Assembly (NCBI GenBank): GCA_021647145.1
Contig: JAKIVF010000125.1
Coordinates: 1 to 9,513, forward strand
Direction: 5' to 3'
DNA length: 9,513 bases
From: Methylococcaceae bacterium
GTDB taxonomy: Bacteria > Pseudomonadota > Gammaproteobacteria > Methylococcales > Methylomonadaceae
The position numbers were made by a program, and so were the translations under genes. Every line of letters begins with the position of its first letter. The stretch's first letter is position 1. The notes under the pieces are model-generated. The model was not told the origin of the DNA. It searched no databases and saw only the letters and a program-made list of their open reading frames with translations. Positions 1 to 7,304 of the stretch are shown here, piece after piece.

Positions 1-121
1 TAGCTATATTAGCTTTTATAATTATAAAAGATTGCACTCTACTATTGATTATAAAACGCCTCATCAAAAAACCAAAGAAATGAAAAAAGTGGCTTAAAAT
101 CCTTCCAAGAAAACTTGACCA
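1..121 (+). mobile_element. Right end of an IS3-family-like insertion sequence (partial)
   Basis: Seen: an open frame from the window edge to 97 ends in residues typical of the IS3 OrfB C-terminus. Soon after its stop comes AT-rich sequence ending in CTTGACCA. Read from the other strand, this end begins TGGTCAAGTTTTCTTGG, which fits the rule that IS3 elements start with TG and end with CA. The likely boundary is at about 121, because reading frame similarity to sigma-54 activators resumes right after it. Only the last part of the element is in the window, so the left repeat and target duplication cannot be checked. Inference: the element sits inside, or directly replaces the 5' part of, vasH. 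The exact boundary is uncertain by a few bases. Confidence 0.68.
2..97 (+). CDS. IS3-family transposase OrfB, C-terminal fragment (runs off the window start)
   Basis: Reading from base 2, the last 31 residues of a protein are visible, ending in a TAA stop at 95-97. They include YNYKRLHSTIDYKTP, which matches the C-terminal signature of IS3-type DDE transposases (a pattern like YN..R.HS.LGY.TP, at the end of the integrase core). The catalytic DDE residues lie upstream, outside the window. The protein would catalyse cut-out and insertion of the IS element through a circular intermediate, as is known for IS3 elements. The frame differs from that of vasH just downstream, so this is not an N-terminal extension of VasH. 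Other rve-core transposases have related tails, but IS3 fits best. Confidence 0.75.
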   Translation, partial: SYISFYNYKRLHSTIDYKTPHQKTKEMKKVA

Positions 122-1035
122 TTACAGTTTCTGAAATTTCCATCATGCTTAGAGGCGAAACAGGGGTTGGAAAGGATTTGGCTGCTACGATTATTCACGA
201 CTATTCAAATCGGGCTGATGAGTCATTTGTTGTGGTTAATTGTGCTGCGATACCCGAAAACTTGCTCGAATCAGAATTGTTTGGACACTGCAAAGGTGCA
301 TTTACAGGGGCGAACGTTGATAAAAAGGGAATGGTTGCAATGGCAGACAAAGGAACTCTTTTTCTTGATGAAATTGGTGACTTGTCTCCCATACTGCAAG
401 CAAAAATGCTGCGAGTTTTGCAGGAAAAGAAATTTTTACCAATTGGTGGAAAAAAAGAAATATATTCTGATTTTCGATTAATTACAGCCACACATCGTCC
501 ACTTGAGGACTGGGTAAAAAAGGAAAAGTTTCGTCAGGATCTCTTTTACCGTATTAATCAATTTGCTATTACATTACCAAAATTAAGTGATCGTAAGGAA
601 GATATTCCTAAAATTGTTAACCTCTTTATTAATGAATACATGAAGGAAAATAATGTTCATATAGCAGGTTGTAGTGAAGCAGCATTAAAAACGCTAAATA
701 AATACAAGTTTCCCGGAAATGTTAGAGAATTAAAAAACATTGTATACCAAGCCTGTTTGTTTATTGATAATAAAGATAGAAGAATAGGCAAACAAAATAT
801 AATAGATAGATTGGCAGATGCGGCTATTGTTGAAAGCTCTTTTCCTATTAAAAATATGGATATTGAAAATAACACTTTATCAGAAGCCTGTGAGGCTTTT
901 GAGCTAAATGTGATTAGATCTGCACTTATTGAGTCTGGAGGGTCAAGAACTAAAGCCGCAAAAAAGTTAAGTGTTCCGAAAAGAACGTTGGCTTATAAAT
1001 GTAAAAAATGGAACATTAGCCCTGAAAATTTATAA
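115..1035 (+). pseudogene. vasH: VasH, sigma-54-dependent T6SS activator, N-terminally truncated at an IS junction
   Basis: Bacterial enhancer-binding protein that drives sigma-54 RNA polymerase at T6SS promoters. Numbered from the TTG at 115, it shows Walker A GETGVGKD (14-21), the sigma-54-contacting loop GAFTGA (61-66), Walker B TLFLDEIG (81-88), arginine-finger candidates R140 and R146, a PGNVREL motif (200-206) and a C-terminal Fis-type helix-turn-helix (about 262-306). VasH proteins usually have about 500 residues with an N-terminal GAF-like regulatory domain; here that domain and the first segment of the AAA+ fold are absent. The frame is closed upstream by a stop at 52-54, and the sequence before about 121 appears to belong to the IS element. 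The only starts are TTG 115 (inside the IS end) or ATG 145, neither with a good ribosome site. Followed by vasI after 7 bases. It may be dead, or may make an unregulated fragment. Confidence 0.8.
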
Positions 1036-1042
1036 CACTCCA

Positions 1043-1747
1043 ATGGCAGATAAAAAGCAAAATATATCCTCATCAATTTTCTTATCACTTTTTTTGGTGT
1101 TCCTGGCCATATCAAAACTGGCTTGGGGTGAAAACCAGCAACCTATAAAAAATCCAAAAAAATGCACAGAAATCAAATCATCTTTGGAGCGTCTTACTTG
1201 TTTTGATCAATATTTTGAGACACCTATAAAAATAGCAAAGAAGAAAGACCGATCGAACCCTATAATTACTCGACAATTAAAAATAATGCAGATGGCAATG
1301 CGTGTTGAAGAAGGTAGAAATGACGGAACCTCCGGCCTTCTTAGAGAAGAAATAGTAGAACATGAATCAGCTGATCAGCAACGTATTATTCTCACAACAC
1401 CTGCCATTGGCAGCCATCCCCCAAGGCCGTTGCTAATGATTAGCTGTATTAACAACATTACTCGGTTACAGATTGGTCTTCATACTAGCATTAGTAGAGG
1501 AAGAGTTAATGTGGCATTGGGCCTAAAAAATCGTACTCAACAAACAGATTATTCCTGGAGGGTGCTTGGTAATGGTCAGATTATTGATGCAGGGCATGGT
1601 ATTCCCAGTATTAATTTACTTAAAACAATGATTGGCCATACTCGTGTTTTTATTCATTCTGAAGACATGTCTTTGGAAGGTTTAACTTTTGATATTACGG
1701 GTTTTACCCATTATATAAAATCATTCCGTATAGCCTGCCACTGGTAA
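1043..1747 (+). CDS. vasI: VasI/TagO family T6SS-associated exported protein
   Basis: A 234-residue protein of the VasI (TagO) family, an accessory factor often encoded between vasH and tssA. The N-terminus has a signal peptide: a short lysine-containing head, a hydrophobic core (about 10-26, SSIFLSLFLVFLAIS) and a possible cleavage site near AWG-E at 29-30. Next comes the family's cysteine pattern (C...LERLTCFD). The C-terminal half has the conserved features of the family: a C in SCINN, a WRVLGNG segment, and the ending FDITGF...FRIACHW. The start at 1043 is preferred over GTG/ATG choices further upstream (such as 971), which would overlap vasH and bury the signal peptide behind 24 extra residues. 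The gap to vasH is 7 bases and no strong ribosome site is visible, so translation may be coupled. The precise function in the T6SS is not settled for the family. Confidence 0.85.
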   Translation: MADKKQNISSSIFLSLFLVFLAISKLAWGENQQPIKNPKKCTEIKSSLERLTCFDQYFETPIKIAKKKDRSNPIITRQLKIMQMAMRVEEGRNDGTSGLLREEIVEHESADQQRIILTTPAIGSHPPRPLLMISCINNITRLQIGLHTSISRGRVNVALGLKNRTQQTDYSWRVLGNGQIIDAGHGIPSINLLKTMIGHTRVFIHSEDMSLEGLTFDITGFTHYIKSFRIACHW

Positions 1748-1769
1748 TTATTAAATATATAAAATAGTG

Positions 1770-3233
1770 ATGACAGAAACATATATAGACGCAATAAAAA
1801 AGCCAATAACTGAAGAAGAAAATACAGCATTAGAAACAGAAGAGTTTATTTTTCTTGAGGAAGAGATGACTAAATTTAGCTCCATGCGTGAAAATTCACT
1901 GGATTGGGTTAGAGCAGAAAAAACAGCAGTTGAGATATTGTCCAAGCAATCTAAAGATTTTCGAATACTGGCTCACTTACTTCTTTGCCTTCAACATGAT
2001 AGAGATGCTAAACGTTTTATTTTAAGTATCCAGGTACTGGCGGGGTTTATTGAACCATTTTGGGAAGCTTCAAAGCCAAAAATTGAACCTGTTAAAAAAG
2101 AAATCGTAATAAAGAAAAAAATACTCAAGCAAATGTTAATACGATCCGAACAGGCGATGAGTAAAGTAGATTTAACAGAAGGAGATAGAGCATTATTGCC
2201 AGATTTTTCTAAGGCATTGGATCACCTGGAAAAAGTAGTTAGCAAAACGGGTTTAGAGTATGAAGATTACTGGAAGTTTTCAGCTGAATTTGAAAGAAGG
2301 TTGCCCGTAGAAGTTTTTGTTCAAAAACAAAGTACAGAAGAACAAAAGACAAAAAAGAATGATTCATCCGAACAAGTTACCACAACCAGCCCATCACCTA
2401 GCTCTATTGAAGTGCCGAAACTGGTACTCAATGCTGAGAATGATCGTGAAATAGGACAAACTTTTTTTAAAATGGCATCTTTTCTTAATGGCTCATTTGA
2501 AAAAGACCCTTTGGGCTATAGGGTTAGACGGTTTGCCCTGTGGTTTGATATAGCATCCATGCCACCGTTAAAAAAAAATGGAAATACTGAAATGATGGCT
2601 GTACCCAACAATATAGTTGATGAATTCAGCGAAGCCTTAAGTGCCAATTGCACTATGGATTTATTGAAAAATATAGAACAGATAGTTTCAACCTACCCCT
2701 TTTGGATAACAGGAAGTTATATAAGTAGTCTTGTAGCTGAATCTATTGGTATGGATGATGTGAGTATCGCAATTCAAGAAGAAACTAATCGATTTATCAA
2801 GCGTATTCCTGATCTATTGGATGCAACGTTTTCTGATGGGACACCTTTTGCAGATAAAAAGACTAAACGCTGGCTAGCTCAATCTGGGGCTAGCTCTACA
2901 GGTGAATCTGGTGAATGGCAAACAAAATTACAAGATGCGATTGAACTCGCTAAACAAGGCCGGTTTAAAAATGGGTTGAATATTCTAGAAAAAGGAATCA
3001 CAGCATCAAAACAACCTAGAGACAGGTTTTATTGGCGTTTAGCTTATGCTGATTTTTTAGGGAAAACAGGAATGAAAACATTGGCAAACGAAACATATTC
3101 TTCGTTAAATTCAGAAATCAATGGTTTTGAGGTGCTTACTTGGGAACCTTTATTGATAGATGAATTACAAGGAAAAATAAAACTTAAAAAAGAAAAAAGT
3201 ATGATCGAAAAAGTAAAAGGGCTTAAACAATGA
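1770..3233 (+). CDS. tssA: TssA (VasJ), T6SS ImpA-N domain protein, VC_A0119 family
   Basis: Cytoplasmic T6SS core protein; TssA proteins act at the baseplate or distal sheath end during tail assembly. The N-terminal ImpA-type domain (about 10-180) contains the recognisable stretch LDWVRAEKTAVEILSK followed by SKDFRILAHLLLCL. A Lys/Ser/Thr/Pro-rich linker follows (about 185-215). The C-terminal domain (about 225 to 470) resembles the VC_A0119/VasJ type, with RVRRFALWFDIASMPP and an alpha-helical repeat-like tail. Length, 487 residues, is normal for this type. GTG at 1767 directly precedes ATG at 1770; ATG is the simpler choice and no clear Shine-Dalgarno site separates them. The stop TGA overlaps the vasK start as ATGA, implying translational coupling and joint expression. 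Confidence 0.92.
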   Translation: MTETYIDAIKKPITEEENTALETEEFIFLEEEMTKFSSMRENSLDWVRAEKTAVEILSKQSKDFRILAHLLLCLQHDRDAKRFILSIQVLAGFIEPFWEASKPKIEPVKKEIVIKKKILKQMLIRSEQAMSKVDLTEGDRALLPDFSKALDHLEKVVSKTGLEYEDYWKFSAEFERRLPVEVFVQKQSTEEQKTKKNDSSEQVTTTSPSPSSIEVPKLVLNAENDREIGQTFFKMASFLNGSFEKDPLGYRVRRFALWFDIASMPPLKKNGNTEMMAVPNNIVDEFSEALSANCTMDLLKNIEQIVSTYPFWITGSYISSLVAESIGMDDVSIAIQEETNRFIKRIPDLLDATFSDGTPFADKKTKRWLAQSGASSTGESGEWQTKLQDAIELAKQGRFKNGLNILEKGITASKQPRDRFYWRLAYADFLGKTGMKTLANETYSSLNSEINGFEVLTWEPLLIDELQGKIKLKKEKSMIEKVKGLKQ

Positions 3234-6200
3234 TATATAGATTTCTAGCATGGCTAGGAAGGCTACGGATATATTTCCGTTTACTAGAGCCTATTTGGAA
3301 GCACGTTAAAAATTCAATCCCTGTTCTTCTATTTTTAGGGTTTACTATTTCTTTAGTTGCTGTTTGGTGGTTAGGTCCAAAGTGGGAGTTTAGAGGAGCT
3401 TTCCCTCTAGGTTCTACCTTATCACGTGTTTTAGTCACTATTTTTATTTTTTTGATAGCGGCAGTTGGTTATGGCTTTTACTCACGGAGAAAAGTAAAAA
3501 ACCTAGAACAAGAAAAACTGGACGCTGAAGAAGCTGATGCGGCAAGACCTTATATTGAAGCATTAGAAGGGCGACTAGATGACTCCTTATTGTTACTTAA
3601 AGACAACTTAAAGGTTAAGAATTTTCTATATAAACTTCCTTGGTATATGGTGATAGGAGTCGAAGACTCAGGAAAAACCAGTTTGGTTAATCGCTCTGGA
3701 CAAAAATTTGAGCTGACTACGGTAACGAATGCTTCGGGTAAAACCGATGGAATCAGGAGAAGGCGTGATGCGGTTAACCTTCCCCATGATATAGATTGGT
3801 GGATTAGTCACGATGCAATCCTTATCGATCCAGATGGTTTGCTTATCACTCAAAGACCTACGGCAGATGAAACTAATAGCCGATTAGCAGAAAGGCTCTG
3901 GCTACATTTTATTGAGTGGGTAGGGAAGACACGAAATAAAAGGCCTCTAAATGGAGTGATCCTGACGATTGATTTTGCCAAACTGGCCAGTCAGCAAGCC
4001 AGTGACCGAAAAGCCTATTCGACTATTTTAAGAGCACGGCTAAGAGAAACAATGGAGCAATTAGGCACACGGCTTCCTGTGTATGTTGTTTTAACCAAAT
4101 TTGACTTAATCAAAGGCTTTGATACGTTTTTCCAGAATATTAGTAAATCGCAAAGAGATGAAGTTTTTGGCATTACTTTTACCTTTGATGCCAAAGCAGA
4201 TGATAACGACTGGCTGGATGAGCTGGATGTCTGGTATGACAAGTTTATCAGCATTATTAATGAAGAATCGTTTGACTTGATGGCAAAAGCAACAACTTTG
4301 CGGGAACGGGAAAACCTGTTCAGTTTTGCAAGAGAATTAATTGGCATAAAACAAGCCTTACAAGAGTTTTTAGCTGATGTTTTAGAAAGTGATCCGTATT
4401 CAACTCCGGCATTGGTACGAGGTCTCTATTTTACCTCTGTTTATCAGCATGGTATCCCATCAAACCCTTTTGAAGATGCTTCATCCAAAAACTATCAAAT
4501 GCCATTGGTTGCCAGTACAGCTTTTCCTGCAACCAGTTCAGCTATTTATTTTGCTCGCTCCTTATTTTTTAAGGTTATTTACCCTGAAGCGGGGCTTGCC
4601 GGTGATAATCAACAAGTGGTTGATAAACGCAATAAAGTTATTAAAATTGCTGCTGTTGTAGCAGGTATAGGATTATCTACATTAATTGGTGGCTGGCAGT
4701 ATTATTATCTCAGAAACAGTCGCTCGACTGACATAGCACTTACAGAAAGCGTTGCCTTTAATAGCATTGATATTTCTGATCGTATCGATACGACAGGGAA
4801 AAAACTACTCCCTCCACTTAACCATATTCGTAAAGCAGCGATGGTTTATGCTGATTATGGTGATAAATGGCCTGTGGTTGCAGAGATGGGTTTATATCAA
4901 GGACGGACGATTGGGCCAGAAACAGTACAAGCCTATCAAGATCAATTAGCCACCCGATTTTTACCTGAACTGGGAGCGGGTGTGGTTGAATTTATTAACG
5001 CCTCCCCCAAAGCCAGTAATGATAAGTTGATGGCTTTGCGCGTCTATCGCATGATTGAAGACATGGAGAACCGACGTAAAAAAATAGTGGTAGATTGGAT
5101 GGCAAAGCTATGGCAGGATAAATTTCCTGAAAAAAGGCCGATACAAGAACAATTGATGGTACACCTTGATTATGCGATGGATCATGTTAAAGCTGATTTA
5201 CCTGCCTATAAACGCTGGGTAACTGATACTCAAAAAGAATTGCTGACCATCCCATTGACCAACCGGGTTTACCGAACAATGAAGCAAAATGCAGCATCTG
5301 AATTTGCTTCACCATTAGACCTTAGAGCAGCCATAGGTCCAGCTTTTGATATCATTTATAAGAATGAAAGTGAGCGACGAAGGCCTACCGTAGAAGAAGA
5401 AATAGAATCGTTTACCGAAGAACCTAATTTTATCGAAAAAGAAGATAGTGAAAATAATATTGTTGAAAATAGTTATTTAATTCCAGCTATGTTAACAGCA
5501 GCTGGTTTTAAAGATTATTTTGTTGAGCAAAATGACAATATTACGGATATAGCTTTAGTTGATTCTTGGGTGCTAGGTATCAGAGATAGTGTTAAGTACA
5601 GTAAAGAAGATGAAAAAATGTTACGGACTAAGATTCGGACCATGTATGTCGCTGACTATATCAATACCTGGGAAGAAACACTTAACCGACTAGAAGTTCA
5701 GGAATTTAAAAATATTCCTCATGCTGTTAAAATTTTAAAATCTCTCGTTGGGAAATACCAGCCTTTGCAGCGTATGGTGAATACCGTCCAGGATAATTCC
5801 CAAATTTATGCACCTGCCTCAAAAGATAAAGAGGCAAAAGCAGCACTGCAAACAGACCCTAATCGTAAACGAGCCCATGAAATAGACCAGGCTTTTTCTA
5901 GTCTGGCTAATTTAACAAAAGCAAAAGAAAAAACGCCTCCCTATCTTCAAGAAGTGGTTAAATCAATTGATGCTGTTTATGATTATATGCTCACTATTCA
6001 GGATGCCTCTGATCAGGGAGGAAAAGCCTTACAAGCAACACAAGATAGGTTTGCATTAAGAGGTTCAGACCCTATTACGGTTCTTGAGCGTATAGCGGAT
6101 GGTCTGCCAGAACCTTTAAATATTCAACTTAGGGATGTTGCCAAACAATCCTGGCAAGTAGTTCTTATTAGAGCATTACAAGAGCTTGAACGAAAATGGG

Positions 6201-6958
6201 ATGCCGACGTGTATCAATTTTTTGAGCAACGACTTAAGTATAAATATCCCTTTCAAAAAAATCGTCAGGATGCAGCCATCAAAGATTTTGAAGCTTTTTT
6301 TGGTTCAAAAGGGATTCTGTCAACATTTTATAATGATCATCTTAGAGTTTTTCTGGAAGATAATCTTGATGCCTTATATTCAGAAGATCGAGGTGAGTAT
6401 TTAATTAACACTGATTTAATCAAACAACTGGACAAAGCCTGGGCTATTGAAGAAGCTTTTTTTAATACACAAGGTGCGCTCCATGTTCCTTATTCAATTG
6501 AACCTATGGGGCTATCAGGCACAAGTCGGCGTAGTGTTCTGAATGCAGATGGTCAAATCATTCCCTACAACCATGGTTCAACGTATCCTGTCGATATGTT
6601 ATGGCCTAATACCTTGCGCAAAAAAGCGGAAAGCAAGGTGGTGGTGGTTAATCGTCGGGGAGAAAGCCAGATGATTAAATACAATGGACCCTGGTCCTGG
6701 TTTAGGTTGGTTCAGCATGCAAATCAAAAAAGAGCGGCTAATAACAGCTTAATATTGAGTTACAGTCTTAATGGAAGTGTGATGAAATATCAGCTTCATT
6801 CAGACTCATCAAACAATCCTTTTTCAAGTAATCAGTTAAGACATTACAAGCTTCCTCAGTTTTTATTAAATAAGCCAAAAACAACAGAAGAAGTAAAAAA
6901 TCGATCACCAAAAGAGGCGATAAAGAAAATAAAAAAAGCGATGGCTGAAAGACAATAA
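3230..6958 (+). CDS. tssM: TssM (VasK/IcmF), inner-membrane T6SS core protein
   Basis: A 1242-residue protein of the IcmF family that, with TssL and TssJ, forms the T6SS membrane complex. Two membrane helices lie at about 30-49 and 66-84. A cytoplasmic NTPase-like domain follows with an intact Walker A pattern G143-VEDS-GKT150, a D200-PDG motif where most TssM proteins have DTAG, and TKFD (289-292) as the NKxD-like motif. A third helix at about 470-492 (KIAAVVAGIGLSTLIGG) precedes a long periplasmic region. Near the C-terminus, GPWSWFRLVQHANQ is the typical IcmF C-terminal signature. The length is ordinary for the family. The gene overlaps tssA by 4 bases. It is followed by palindromes and a probable terminator, and vasL, which follows vasK in V. 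cholerae, is absent here. Confidence 0.95.
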   Translation: MIYRFLAWLGRLRIYFRLLEPIWKHVKNSIPVLLFLGFTISLVAVWWLGPKWEFRGAFPLGSTLSRVLVTIFIFLIAAVGYGFYSRRKVKNLEQEKLDAEEADAARPYIEALEGRLDDSLLLLKDNLKVKNFLYKLPWYMVIGVEDSGKTSLVNRSGQKFELTTVTNASGKTDGIRRRRDAVNLPHDIDWWISHDAILIDPDGLLITQRPTADETNSRLAERLWLHFIEWVGKTRNKRPLNGVILTIDFAKLASQQASDRKAYSTILRARLRETMEQLGTRLPVYVVLTKFDLIKGFDTFFQNISKSQRDEVFGITFTFDAKADDNDWLDELDVWYDKFISIINEESFDLMAKATTLRERENLFSFARELIGIKQALQEFLADVLESDPYSTPALVRGLYFTSVYQHGIPSNPFEDASSKNYQMPLVASTAFPATSSAIYFARSLFFKVIYPEAGLAGDNQQVVDKRNKVIKIAAVVAGIGLSTLIGGWQYYYLRNSRSTDIALTESVAFNSIDISDRIDTTGKKLLPPLNHIRKAAMVYADYGDKWPVVAEMGLYQGRTIGPETVQAYQDQLATRFLPELGAGVVEFINASPKASNDKLMALRVYRMIEDMENRRKKIVVDWMAKLWQDKFPEKRPIQEQLMVHLDYAMDHVKADLPAYKRWVTDTQKELLTIPLTNRVYRTMKQNAASEFASPLDLRAAIGPAFDIIYKNESERRRPTVEEEIESFTEEPNFIEKEDSENNIVENSYLIPAMLTAAGFKDYFVEQNDNITDIALVDSWVLGIRDSVKYSKEDEKMLRTKIRTMYVADYINTWEETLNRLEVQEFKNIPHAVKILKSLVGKYQPLQRMVNTVQDNSQIYAPASKDKEAKAALQTDPNRKRAHEIDQAFSSLANLTKAKEKTPPYLQEVVKSIDAVYDYMLTIQDASDQGGKALQATQDRFALRGSDPITVLERIADGLPEPLNIQLRDVAKQSWQVVLIRALQELERKWDADVYQFFEQRLKYKYPFQKNRQDAAIKDFEAFFGSKGILSTFYNDHLRVFLEDNLDALYSEDRGEYLINTDLIKQLDKAWAIEEAFFNTQGALHVPYSIEPMGLSGTSRRSVLNADGQIIPYNHGSTYPVDMLWPNTLRKKAESKVVVVNRRGESQMIKYNGPWSWFRLVQHANQKRAANNSLILSYSLNGSVMKYQLHSDSSNNPFSSNQLRHYKLPQFLLNKPKTTEEVKNRSPKEAIKKIKKAMAERQ

Positions 6959-6988
6959 TAGAAAGAAAGTGAGAGGTTATTCACAAAA

Positions 6989-7006
6989 CGGGCAAGATGT
7001 TGCCCG
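6989..7006. repeat. 18-bp palindrome, copy 1 of 3
   Basis: CGGGCAAGATGTTGCCCG: 7-bp perfect arms (CGGGCAA / TTGCCCG) around GATG, 31 bases after the vasK stop. It can form a hairpin in the transcript but is followed by A-rich rather than T-rich sequence, so on its own it is a weak terminator. It shares its pattern with the two copies at 7053 and 7074. Confidence 0.75.
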
Positions 7007-7052
7007 AAAAATATTTTAATTAAACCTTTAAAAACAACATCCTAAAACATAG

Positions 7053-7070
7053 CGGGCAAGATCTTGCTCG
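7053..7070. repeat. 18-bp palindrome, copy 2 of 3
   Basis: CGGGCAAGATCTTGCTCG: the same element with one G-T wobble pair in the stem, three bases before copy 3. Its centre lies 21 bp from that of copy 3 and 64 bp from that of copy 1, close to whole numbers of helix turns. That would suit repeated binding by a dimeric regulator as well as an RNA hairpin role. Confidence 0.75.
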
Positions 7071-7073
7071 AAA

Positions 7074-7097
7074 CGGGCAATATCTTGCTCGTTTTTT
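7074..7097 (+). terminator. Rho-independent terminator after vasK (palindrome copy 3 plus T6)
   Basis: CGGGCAA, loop TATC, TTGCTCG (one G-T wobble), followed at once by TTTTTT at 7092-7097. This is a standard intrinsic terminator shape and would end the vasI-tssA-tssM transcript before the hcp promoter. An overlapping alternative stem also exists: 7087-7097 can pair with 7103-7113 (11 bp, loop CAGGC). Confidence 0.7.
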
Positions 7098-7102
7098 CAG
7101 GC

Positions 7103-7123
7103 AAAAAACGGGCTTATTGTCCG
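7103..7123 (-). terminator. Possible minus-strand terminator facing the vasK terminator
   Basis: On the minus strand CGGAC, loop AATAA, GCCCG (one wobble pair) is followed by TTTTTT (complement of 7103-7108). With the + strand hairpin next to it, this makes a bidirectional terminator arrangement. No minus-strand gene is visible in the window that would need it, so it could equally be part of a dispersed palindromic repeat. Confidence 0.45.
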
Positions 7124-7153
7124 CAAGGCCATGAAAATAAGGGTTTTCCATTC

Positions 7154-7169
7154 TGGCATCGTTATTGCA
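7154..7169 (+). promoter_or_regulatory. Sigma-54 (-24/-12) promoter for hcp
   Basis: TGGCATCGTTATTGCA matches the sigma-54 consensus TGGCACG-N4-TTGCW at all key positions: GG at 7155-7156 (-25/-24) and GC at 7167-7168 (-13/-12), with exactly correct spacing; it differs only at two less critical bases. The start of transcription is predicted near 7180, giving a leader of about 125 bases before hcp. VasH is the known type of activator for such hcp promoters in Vibrio, and its gene lies in the same cluster. Confidence 0.8.
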
Positions 7170-7250
7170 TTGTTGATTAACCAGTAAGGAAGACCATTGT
7201 CGATAGACCACTCTATCCTCAATGTCAACTTTACCATTAACTCATCAGCC

Positions 7251-7271
7251 CTTGTTTCACAATGAAACAAG
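7251..7271 (+). promoter_or_regulatory. Perfect palindrome in the hcp leader
   Basis: Arms CTTGTTTC and GAAACAAG (8 bp, no mismatch) around ACAAT, followed by TTTAGTTTTTT. It lies downstream of the predicted sigma-54 start and 33 bases before the hcp ATG. It could be a protein operator or an RNA hairpin with a U-rich tail acting as an attenuator. The sequence does not decide between these. Confidence 0.55.
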
Positions 7272-7304
7272 TTTAGTTTTTTATTAAAATATTAGGAGTA
7301 AACC

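Noticed and set aside
971..1042. Longer start for vasI at 971
   Set aside because: It overlaps vasH coding sequence by 65 bases and places 24 non-conserved residues before an evident signal peptide; ATG 1043 is the natural start.
6989..7091. CRISPR array from three short repeats
   Set aside because: Repeats are only 18 bp, imperfect and unevenly spaced (3-base and 46-base gaps), with no unique-length spacers and no cas genes.
7020..7211. Minus-strand 63-residue reading frame
   Set aside because: It lies across the palindromes and the sigma-54 promoter, its repeated RARYCPF/RARSCPL pattern is just the translation of the palindromic repeats, and no ribosome site supports it.
7202..7217. GATAG/CTATC inverted repeat in the hcp leader
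   Set aside because: Only 5-bp arms around 6 bases in an AT-rich region; expected by chance.
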